64,000 nt of DNA from Heligmosomoides polygyrus polygyrus. Its lineage: Eukaryota > Nematoda > Chromadorea > Rhabditida > Heligmosomidae. The stretch is from the NCBI GenBank assembly GCA_947396885.1, contig OX377203.1, positions 7,378,001-7,442,000 of the forward strand, written 5' to 3'. Position 1 is the first letter of the stretch, and every line of letters starts with the position of its first letter. Positions 37,601 through 49,600 of this stretch are shown here, in pieces. The notes under the pieces are model-generated. The model saw nothing but the letters and a program-made list of their open reading frames with translations, searched no databases and was not told where the DNA came from. The position numbers were made by a program, and so were the translations under genes.

Positions 37601-40600
37601 TAAAAAATAAGGATTTCATCCAAATCCTCTTAGAAAGTCTGTTATTTAATGTAGAAGAAGCTCATTTCGAGTTAGAAGAGTTCAATTTGATTTAAAAAGT
37701 CTTACGTTAGCCTAGAAAAGTCCCAATCTAACGTGAAAAGGTCCAATTTGACATGAAAAGTGTTCAATTCGTAGTGAAAACGGTATAAAAAATCACGCGA
37801 ATATATCAATCGACGGGTCTGCTACACACCAAGTAAGCATTATCGATCGAATGCGCCCGTTATCCACAGTAAGCTGACATTATCGATCGGACAACTGCCA
37901 TCAATCGATTTTTATCGATTTTGCCAACAATGAGGGTTTACAAGGGGAGCACGTGGAAATATTGGCTGGTGGATATGCTTTACAATGACTCAGCATTATC
38001 AATTGGTCGATTAATATCGATCGATTTTTGCCCGTAATAACCACCTAGAATGGGAGTCACTGGAGTCAGTCAATTAAAATAATAACAACTAATAATTAAT
38101 AATAATAATCATACTATATCATAACGCGCTAGGCGATGAGTCATACCATCGATCGACGCTGAGTCATAAAATAGCAGGAAAAATAGGGGAAAATTCGGGT
38201 GAAATTACGGGGCGCGAAAATAGCCGAAAATACCCAGACGTCTCTTTACGTGCCTGGAAACTTCAGCCCTAAGGTAGTCGAGGCCGCTGAACACGAATCT
38301 GAAGTTCGTTTTTATAGTATCTGCAACCATCAAACGATATTGATTGATTGATTGATATTCATTTTTTATATTTATGGGGGATTACGGGGCGCAAATTATG
38401 GGGCGCGAAAATAGCGGAGAATACCCGTCACGTGCCAGGCAATTAAAAGGACGTGCCTAACGCGTCAGCCTGGGTATTCTGTGAAGACGTGCTGAAGATG
38501 ACGTCGCTAGGAGGGACCAGCAGTGAGGGACCAGTTCCAGCAGGGGGGGGGGGGGGGCAGCGGTGGACACCAGTAGCAACCAGTAAGGGGGGAGCGGTTA
38601 ACGGCGGACCAGTAGGGGAGGACGGTATGATGGACTAAAGGGGGACCCGTGAGGTAGTGAGTAAAAGGGATCACACTTTACACTCAGTAAGAGAAGAGAT
38701 GTCACAGATAGACTAGGCAATGAATATCGATCGATATTATTGATTTTCTCTCAGATTTAACCGATCAGGGTGGGGCTTAAGTGATTATGATCGACGTCAA
38801 CGGAAGGCCTTCACATCAGGTATGAGGTTTCGATCGGAAGGCCAATATCGATCGATATCGATTTGCTGACCGGTGCTTTGGGTTTGGGAGACACGCGAGT
38901 ATTGTGCCGACGGAGTGCTTAAGGAGCCGTTTATACTTCGACGCCGAGCGACGCGACGCCACATATAGTGGCCACATTGATCGGTCGTCGCGATCAATCG
39001 ATCAATTCGGCCACTATACGTGGCGTCGCGTCGCTCGGCGTCGAAGTATAAACGGGCCCTTACAGCGGGTGAAAGATTTCGATTGGGAGGCCAATATCGA
39101 TCGATATTGTTGACTGCAGCTCGAAAGGAACGACTCTTTGTTTATACGTCGATGACAGTTTTGACAGTCCGTTCCTGCTGTAGTGGTTTCTCTTCAACCC
39201 AATTTCTAGAGCTGACTGCTGGTTCGTTGTACGAACTAAATCGTAACATAAGAAAACCGAACTAACTCGGATACTTCTCCAGAAGCTGTGCGAAGTGCAC
39301 GATGGCCTTGTCGGTGTCGTTGTTGGTGTAGAGCATATCGGCGACCATCTGGAACCAATATACACCGCTTTGATTCAACGAGTGGTTCGCCTTTATGGAG
39401 AACATCTGGAGCTCTCTCTAGCCCTTACTCCACTACCTACACCAGCCACTTCTGAAGCAGTATTACATAGTTAAAGAGCTAACACCCTGAAGAACAACAC
39501 AGTGTAGAAGAGGAACCAACAAGAGTAGCCTCGTCGTTGTTTCTGTCGACGGCGAGCGCCATTTCGCACATCTGTTTGCACTCCGCTAAGCGGTTGATGT
39601 TCATGTAGCGGCTGGCGAGCGCCAGGATCGTCTGAAAGATTTCTTTGAGCAGAAAAGAAAAAAATCTTTAAAACCGCAGTTTTTCATGAAAACTGGAGGT
39701 CACGATGGAAGGAGGAAGCGCTGAACAATGTCGATTGTCATGTTCGTCTCCGCCGCGTGCCAAAGTGGCTCAATGGAACACCTGCTTGCAAGCACCCCAC
39801 TGAGCTACTCTGGCATGCGAAGGGGTCCTATTCCTCTGCTACCTAAAGGAAAACTAGAATCGCACCTTAATATCGGTCTCATAGTACGTCAACGCTTCCT
39901 TATAGCACTCAATAACCATACGGTGGTCGTGGGCGTTACTGTAGATCTCAGCCTGACTGCAGAGAATCCTAAATCCCATTTGGTCAATTTTTCAAAATGT
40001 CTTTAAAAATAAAAATTTCTTTAAAAACACTCACTTCGAAATCTCTTTCTTCACTTGCGCATTGGCTACAGAATCGTTTCTCGTCAGTAGTTTCATCTGG
40101 AGATTTTTCGCGCTGAAACCTTTCGATTTTAGGGCCCGCTTATACTTCGACGGAGCGCGTGGAGCGCAGTCGGAGGAGGCGCCACTGCCGCGTGCACCCG
40201 ATACCAGGTTCCTGGTTCGGATTTCCCGCCCAGGCCAACCAAGCCTTCCATCCCTCCGGGGTCGGTGAATTGGTACCAGACGTGTCTGGGAAGGACAAAG
40301 CGCTGACTTGTTCATCGGCTGGCCACCGCAGGTCATTGTATGGCCAAATACGCATTCATGTCGCCTCCGCGATATCCCGTAGAAGTAGAATGCGTGGCGC
40401 ATCCCAAAGGGATTGAATAACCCCGTCCTTTATCCTTATCCTTATACTTCGACGCCAAGCGACGCGACGCCACGTATGGTGGCCGTATTGATCGGGCGAC
40501 GCAATCGATCAATTTGGCCACTTTACATTCCGTCGCGTCGCGTCGCTCGGCGTCGGAAGTATAAACGGGCTTTGATTGGTTAGCCTGGTTGCGTAGCCGA

Positions 40601-43600
40601 ACTCGAATCTTTTATCACCTCGAAAGGTCCCCCATGTTAACATGTCTTAGTCGGATAAGGAAACAATAGTAACATTCTATAAGATTTAAAAACAAGTTAA
40701 ATTAAATTTATAAATTTATAAATAAAAAATAACAGAAATAAAATAAATTTAATCTTATCCTTCTTTGGCATTTGTCCAGCTTGGCATAAAAACAAATTTT
40801 ATTGATTAGAATAATAAACACAAACAAATAATCACAAAGAAAATAAACTTGAACGTAAACTGATAGTAACATTATTTTATTTATTGATATTGTTTTTATT
40901 AATTTACTGGTTCATTTTCTTATTTTTAAATTTTTTTCGTGGAAGACAATAAGAATGAAAAAATGAATCTGTTGATAAAAAAATAACTCAATAAATAAGA
41001 AATAAGTAAACAACAAATAATCTCGAGCAATAATGAACAACAAAACGGACCAATAAATAAACAAATCAACGTGCAGTTAATTTATTTTTATTTATTTATT
41101 GAATTACTGATTTATTTTCTTATTTTCAGATTTATTTTTTCCGTGGAAGATAATACGAATGAAAAAATGAATCTGTAGATAAAAAAATAATTCGATAAAT
41201 AAAAAAGTAAGCAAAGAGACAAATAAGCATTAATAAACAACGAAACAGACACACAAATAAACAAATAAATCTTTGAATAAGTAAAGAAATTAGTAACTAA
41301 ACACACGCCTAGATACATAGATAGACTTGACCATAAATAAATTATTAAAGAACCAATAAATAAATAAAACTATAAGTAAGTGAATAAATCAGTAGATAAA
41401 CAAACAAGCAAATATATCGAAAAACAAACTTGAACGCAAATAAATAATGCATAGGCCAGTAAATAAACATATAATTCTGTAAATAGATAAATAAGGCTGT
41501 AAATAAGTGGGTGAATCAAGAAATAAACAAACAAACGAATGTGTGGGAAAATAAAATTAAACATAAAAAATAACACATGATGTAATAAATAATAAATTGT
41601 AAGAAAATAATAAAAACAAAGTGAAATAATTAATTAATTAATAATAAAAAATGAAGCAATAAATATTTAAATACATAATCTGTAAATAGATAGAAAAATG
41701 AGTAAATAACTAATTAAATAAATCAACCAATATGAAAAAGTAAATAAGTCAATAAGTAAACAAACAAATGAGCGGTTAAACAAATAAGTCAGTAAATAGT
41801 CGACAGAAACAGGCAAAATAATAAATAAATAAATAAATAAATACGGGTGAGTGATAGCGCAGTCAGAGGAGGCGTAGCCTAAAGTAATGTTCTTGGTTCA
41901 GGTTCCGTCCAGACCAACCAAGTAATCCATCTCTCCGGGACTGGTGAGTTGGTACCAGACCTCGACGATGACACTTAGAAGTGAAATGCGTGGCGGATCC
42001 CAAGCGGAGACAAATTAACGCCGTTTTATCCTTTGAATAAATAGATAAATAAATAGATAAATAGAAGGATAAAGGAGCACGATAACCAATCCTCGTTAAG
42101 GATGCGCCACGCATTCTACTTCTGTCAAATAGTGGAGACAATCTGAATGAATATTTAGCCTATAAAGTGAGTTACGGTGGCCAGCCGATGGACAAGTCTC
42201 GTTCCAATTCACCAATCCCGAAGGGATGGATGGCTTGGTTGGCCTGGGCAGGGAAACCGAACCAAGAACCTGGTATCGGGTGCACGCGACAACCGGCGCT
42301 TCCTCCGATTGCGCTACCATGCGATTAATAAGAAACAAAATAAATAGATAAAAGGTAAATAGTGATGATAAATAAATAATAAATATGGAAACAAAGAAGA
42401 GAAGCAACGAGGAAAGAAGAAAATACAGGAACAGCAACAATATAAGTAGATAAAGTAAGAATAAAGAAGTGTAGAAAACAGAGAAACTATACAAAAAACA
42501 AACAAAAGCAAAACGGTTTTTGAACCAAAGCATCGATTCGCCATTATCTCGAAATATTCTTTCAATTTTTATGGCTTTTTCTTCACTTGTTTCTGTACAG
42601 TTTTATTCTTCTAAGGCATTAAATAAATAAATAATCAAAACGCACTCTTTCAAATCGCTCAGCGCCTCGGTGTGCTTTCCGCCGGCGAACTGCACTTCGG
42701 ACAGCAGCTTCAGATACTGCACATGAGCCGAGATGGTAGTCGGATCTGAAAGGTTCAGAAACCAGATGTTGGTGAAACAGACGAGAATCGGTCCCCAGAT
42801 ACCTGTAGGATTCGGCTCCTCGTCGAGCGGCTGGCGCAGAATCCGCATGCATTTCTCCGTGTTACCGAGACGATGCAGTAGATCGGCCAGTTTGAGACGC
42901 ATACGTTTGTCCTTCGTCGAGTTCATCACCGACTCATAGAAATTCACCGCCTGAAGGTTCGAAGGGCTTTCCAGATTTCCCTCATTCATTCCATTCTTCA
43001 GATGAATTATGAGAAACAATAAGGAGAAAGAGCGTGATGAAGGTTCAGTTCCCGGGTTTATTTGGTTCTATGGCCGTCTTAAGAGGCAAAAATAGGAGGG
43101 AAAACTTCTATGATTGCTTAATTTGTATACCCTATGTACACCACATCACAAACTTCCCGCCCAACTTAAGTACCAAAGTAGAGTGCATGGCGCATCCCTG
43201 CCGTCCGGATAGCCGCCCAACACATCTGTTCTCAGCCTTTAATGCTACAATTTCCCACGGCTGAAACTTACCTTGGAATACAGATGGCACAGCACGTACG
43301 CTTCGCCGATCTTCTCCGTCAACGCCATGTCTTTGCTCTGCATCTTCAACGCCATCTCGTACACCTCGATGGCCTTCTCGGGCTGAAATTGCCGAAATTT
43401 CTTGGGCAATAAGTCCGACTGGTGGCATGACGTCAGTTACAATGAAGATCTGGAGGCATTGCAAAGCATGTCTGAAACGGGAGTCGAACCTGTGACCGTT
43501 CATGCATGAGATTGCCATGCTAACCACTCGACTAGGTCGGCTACTATCCAACTTGAAAAGCGAGAAAATAGAATTTTGCGTGGCCTGGCATCAAAAAGCA

Positions 43601-46600
43601 ATGAAAGGCTTCGCTGTCCGCGCTCAACGCACCTAAAAGCGAAGAGCATGGCGCATTCCGCTCATCGATCGATCGATCGAACAATACCGACGTTTACCCA
43701 CCGTCACAGGCTTACATAAGGTACTTTCAGTATCCATTTGGGTACTTAGTTTTTGCTTTTGGTCGATCAAAGCCTAAACCTGATGGGCAATTTACCGTGC
43801 ATCATTGATCGATATTGATTTGCCGCGACAAAATCAATACCGATCGATACTACTGATTGAGACACTGACTAATCAATTTTTGCTCTCTATTATGAAGTGA
43901 ACACGCAAACAACGATTCCAGATGAAGCATGTTTGATGCATTTCCTCCCTTGATAGCTCTGTGATAGGTTAGATTTAACCTATGCGTTTTCCTAGCAGGG
44001 AGGGGGCAGTCTGAATGTGTGCATAAACGCGTAAAGTTGCATGCAATTCCCATGGCACTCTAAAATGGCTGTATTGCTTCGCTGCTCTCCATCTAAATAG
44101 GAATTTTACACTCTCCTTCCCACGGCACTAGAAAGGCGTCTTATGCAAATTACAAAAAATTTTAAACTTTCTAAAATTGGAGTTCAGAGATCAATAATAA
44201 CCCATCAATAACAATTTTAAATGTCACATGGTTGTTAAATGCTTTTATTAATAATGTCGTAATTCAAGATTTAGTATTTATGGCAATCCTGCAGGGCTTA
44301 CATGTCCAGACAATAGCAAGACGCACGCACAGACGCACGGACACGCCTACAGACACCCCTTGTCGGCCGAAAAATGGTCCATTTTGCAAATTTAAAATAT
44401 TTTTTATATCTATTGTATGCGAATACAAAGTTCAAAAGTGTAGAAACAACAAACCTACCCTGAAATACTGAAATCTAAACAGAAAAAGTACCTCCTGTAC
44501 GCTCATATAGGCGTCACCAAGTAGAGCGTAAGTGGCCGGAGTCGGTGCGCTCTTGAGCAATTCCCTGAAGAAAAAACGGAAAATTTTTTAAAAAATGTCG
44601 TTTTTCATTTGTCATAAAATGTAAAAATAATGTTTAAAAAAAAGAAAATAAATATCATCAGCAAAAATTATTAAAAATAATAATGAGCTGCAAACAAAAA
44701 AATCAATATTGTCGAAAAAAGTGAACCTATAGCAAACGGTGAACATCGACTTGTCCCGTTTCTCCTCCAGATAGATTTCGGCCATTTTGATCCGTGCCGC
44801 GTTGTAATTCGGCTGCCCCGGTTGGACCTAAACAAACGGGGTTCACCAGAAGTGCAGCACCAGTCCAATAGCGGGGCAGCGTACTGTGTTCAGAATCGCC
44901 AACGCTCCGTCGACGTCGCCTTTTGACACGTGCAGCTGTGCGTTCATCAGCAGCAGTTGTTGCTCTTCTGGCTTGCCTTTCCACTGCTCTAGCGCTTCGC
45001 TCATCACACGCTCGGCTTCGTGCTGACAATGAGAGGAGGAATTTTTTGTGCAGTCTGGATACTAGTCGTGAATGTGGTCCACATGGAAAGGCGGGGAAGT
45101 GCCTGCCATAGACAGCCAATCAAAACCGTGACCGACTGGCCGCCCTGTTCGAAGCGATTTGACGAGGCTGCTGCGTTGCCTCTACACGTAGGCCACACTA
45201 ACGACTAGTTCTACTGTTGAAATGACTTGAGCTGACTTACAGACTGCTTCATCGTCTGAAGGCAGTCGATCAACTCGAGCTGGATCGCAATTCGCTGACC
45301 ATCGCCGCCTTCACGTCTCGCCAGAAGATTCGTCGACCGCTCCTTCTGCGGAAGTTTCAGACCCGTCTTCAGCAAATCGGCAGCCTTCTCCAGCTCGTTC
45401 CTCTGCTGAAAACTTGCTCCACGTTTCTTTATTGTCTTGAATGGTAGGCTGCTGTGGTGACCAGCAGGACTATTCTTGACATGACATCGCCCAAAAATAG
45501 ACTACCGTGACACGGCACGATGTGTCACACAGTCACACGCAGCCGAAAGGGCGTGACACGACATCGTAAAAAATAGACGACAGTGACACGACATGACGTG
45601 CCACACGGTCCCACGCAGCCGAAAGGGTGTGACATGGGATCGTCAAAAAATAGACAACCGTGACACGGCACGATATGTCACATGATCCCGCGCAGCCGAA
45701 AGGCTGTGACATGACATCGTCAAAAAATAGACGACAATGACACGGCACGACGTGTCACACGGTCCCACGCAGCCGAAAGGGTGTGACATGACATCATGTC
45801 ACACGGTCTTCATCATGAAAAAACGTTTCATTCGACAGTGAAAATTTCTTGGCATTTCATTGTATCGCCTTTTTGGAACATGTGAACTACAAACTTTCAA
45901 AGAAGGTCACAGTAATTTTTTATATCAAGCATCTGTTTCATCCTTCTTAGAGAACATCTGGTTAAATCTGGAAAACACTCGCTTCGATGGAAGAAGTTCA
46001 GATTGATTTCAAAAGGCCTACTTTGACATGGAGACTGTATATTTCCATTTCGATTCCGCTTTTGTACAAAACTTTGGACAAATTCTCCTTCACATATTAG
46101 CAGGTAGCTGCTGGCTACTGTTTTATACATTGGATCCGTGAAATCGATTACAACGTTATCTAAAGATACAGTACACCACAAAGTACACAAAAGTTCCTTC
46201 GAAAGAGTTGAATCCAACTTAAAAAGACGCGACCGTGACACGGCACGATGTGTCACATGATCCCACGCAGCCAAAAGGGTGTGACATGACATCGTCAAAA
46301 AATAGACAACCGTGATACGACACGACGTGTCACAATCTCCCACGCAGCCGAAAGGGTGTGACATGATGTCATGTCAGACGGTATTCATAGTGATAAACAG
46401 TTATTGGTACTATTGTACTTTTGGTACCCCACTTAATCTTGCTCAAAATAGGTCTAGTGGGGGTAATCTGCCATGGGAGGAACGAATATCATAGTCGTTT
46501 TTTGCGGAAATGCCTTATAAGCCCGTTACATTAAGTTAAAGTTGCCTAAGGCCTTGCGAAATAGCGCGCGCTGGTAAGAGACGCAGAGACACCGCCTCCT

Positions 46601-49600
46601 ACCAGCACGCAATTGCGACCGTGGAGGGGGGGGGGGGGGGACCAACGGGCAGGCGCGGCGACTAGCTACACACAGAGAATGCAAGTGCAGCCTTATTTCC
46701 TCTTTTTGATTACAGATCCGCGTCTTATTTGTTTCCATATTAGCAACGGAGGGGACAACAGGATGAAGGCAATTTTAGCACGGGTGCACTAGTGGGCCCA
46801 CATCCCGGAGTCCCTTCCCCTGCCCAATTCTGTGCTCTCCTCCGCGCGAGCGGAGAGCACACAACAGGGTTTTCAAGGCTTTTCGAGATTTCAAGGCTTA
46901 TGCCCTGGCTAACCTCTGCTGCAGACTAGAGACGGCGAAATAGTGCACATCGGTAGGAGACGCACTCTGCGTCTCTTACCAGCGCGCGCTATTTTGCAAG
47001 GCCTTGAGCGATTCGAACTTAATATAACTCGCTTATAAGGCATTTCCGCAAAAAACGACTATGATATTCGTTCCTCCCATGGCAGATTACCCCCAGTAGA
47101 CCTATTTTGAACAAGATTAAGTGGGGTACCAAAAGTACAATAGTACCCAGTTATTTTCATTCAACGCTGTAAAAATTTCATGGCATTTCAGTGCATCCAC
47201 TTTCTGGAACAGACATTTTGTCCGTCGATTATCGATCGATTATGAATTCCAAAAAATCGGTAAAATTTCTGAAAAATTCCGCTAAATCGTTAAGCCAGAT
47301 TCTAGCGGAAAATGCTGTTAAATCGTTAAAATCATTAATTTGTCAACCGTTAACTATACAACTTTAACGTTGAATAAAACAGTTTTCAAATCTAATTGGA
47401 CACTCTTCTAAGCCTAAGTCTAAAACTTCTGAGGTAGGAGCGAACTCTTCCAAATTGGGGTGATCTTCAGGCAGGTTAGGCCACAGACTCACTGAGAGGG
47501 TTAGTTTAACTTTTGGTTAAGGAAAAATTGGTATAAGTTTCTTCGAAATTTTTTAGTTTATCTGCCGCAATATGTGTAATAATTTTAAAAAATATTTTTA
47601 GAAAAATATTAAATTAAAATTTATCCTAAACACAGCATATAGCGCATTAAAAGATCAGGTCGCGCCATGCACTCGAAAAACTCGTCACGATTTTGATTTG
47701 ATTGATAGTGTAAATGGCACTTTTGTTAAACGAACCATCAAAGTGAGGATATGTGTGCTCTTTACAGTTGACTTTGTTTTATCTTTAATCGACCTCTAAC
47801 TCCATGCATCAGAAATTACCGGTATTTCCCGTTATGATCTCGCTTAACGATTCAACGGAATGATTCAGAAATTTAAATTTTAATAATTAATTAGAAATTT
47901 AAATTTGAATTAAATTTTTTCAGAAATTTAATTCTCTGAATTCGCAATCGATTGACAATCTGTCGACAAAATTTCTGTTCTCTATCTTGTAGTATACCAT
48001 GTTCACGTTGAATTGGACACTTTTCACTTTTCTTGGAAGAGTGTTCAATTTGATTTCAAAAATGTCCAGTTTGACGTGAAAATGGTATACTGCTAGATAG
48101 AGAAGAGCAATTTTGTCGATGAATTGGCGACCGATTGCAAATTCCAAACGATCCGTTAAACTGCTGAAACATTCCGTTGAACCGTTAGGCCAGTTTTTAA
48201 CGGAAAATGGCGTTAATTCGTTAAAATCGTTAAATCGTTAACCGTTAAATGTACATCACTGACACCGACCACATCGCTCTACAGATCATATCGTGACGAC
48301 GGGAAGTATAAACAAGGCTTAGTCACTAACCTTATGCACTTTGGCCTTAATCAGATGAAACAACGAGCTGTCGCGCACGGAGAAGTTGAAGCTGAGGCCG
48401 GTGTTCAGGCAGCTGTCCGCATCGGCCACGTGTCCTTTCATCAGTTTTATCTAGAAATCGGAAGAATAACAAGGAATTGAGCACGACGCATAGGCTACCT
48501 TACTTCAGCTCTGAGCAAGTAGGCGTCGGCTATGGTGTCATTCTTCTGAAGGCATTCCTCAATCATTCGATCCGCTGCGTCCCAATCCGAGTGCAGAAAG
48601 AGGCAGCGGGCCAGGATGAAGTACGCCTGGCTCAATCCTATAAGATAGAGCTCTACTACGCTGGCCCGTAGGGAGCTCCCGTTGCATCAGAACTGAACCA
48701 GAATCGGTTCGATCAGCCAAAGGCGCTTGCTGCAGACTGCGCCGTGTGCCTTGGGACCTTTCATGATCAAAATCCAGGGAATGCTACCGTACCTGGGCTA
48801 TTGTCGACGACAATTTTCAATATCCGTTCCGTGGTTTTTAAAGTCTCGTCTGGTGATTTCAGCGGCTGAAAAATACCGAAAAACATGCCAGAAAAATTCA
48901 AGAAACCTAAAAAATCGGTTGATAGTTTCAAGAAAAGGAGCTGAACTAACCACAAGTGGAGCGTAGTCCATAAGCTGATACACGAGGCCCATCAGGAAGT
49001 CCGCATCGAGTGCCCGAAGATACTCCACACCGAATGGAATCCCCTAGAAGGTACCAGGTTGGCTGCACGCTACGGGGGTTCGTAAGTGAGCTTACTCCAC
49101 ACATTCTACTTCACTGTCACGAGAAGACGATTACATGCAAACATTCGATGAGGGCGCCATAACCGTGAAGCTTAGTGCGTGTTCATAGTCGGTGCGAGCG
49201 ATTGATTGAGTCACGAATCGATTTAGTGCCAATCACCGAGCAAAAATCGATACGCATCCTTTGCCCGGGCGACCACCCTCCCGTCAGAGAGGGACGCTCC
49301 TTGTCGCGAGCGCGATCGCTCCTCGATCCGCGTCTGGCCCGGGCACGCTGTTTCCCACGGTAGCTTGCCGATGAGGCGCCATCGATCGGCCTGGGGGCAT
49401 GGGAAAGTGGTGACGAGGTACCATCGATCGGCGCGCGCCGCCTCCTTTCGACAAGCGCGGGCCACATTCGACGACCTGCGCTCCCGCGACGAGGTCTGCC
49501 GACCTCTCGCTCTGGGCCGTATGCTATTCTCTCCCCAACCGTCCCCGGCCGGGTATAAGGCGGTCTATGCCCACATCCCCGCTATGCACATCAAGCGCCA

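Larger units (their letters stand above)
32355..37790. mobile_element. Inverted-repeat element family I, copy 2, split by two insertions
   Basis: Left end GAATTGAACACTTTTCAAAT...GGACACTCTTCTAAGC; right end GTCCAATTTGACATGAAAAG...GAAAACGGTATA. Removing the fold-back (32482-33953) and the RTE (34325-37472) leaves about 0.8 kb, close to copy 1. Confidence 0.6.

Noticed and set aside
41112..42565. Minus-strand ORFs resembling multi-pass membrane proteins
   Set aside because: Hydrophobicity comes from the complementary T-rich strand of an A-rich low-complexity tract.
43132..43551. 139-codon minus ORF beginning MDSSRPS
   Set aside because: It joins the tRNA-like repeat, intron sequence and a wrong frame of IFT139 exon 20.
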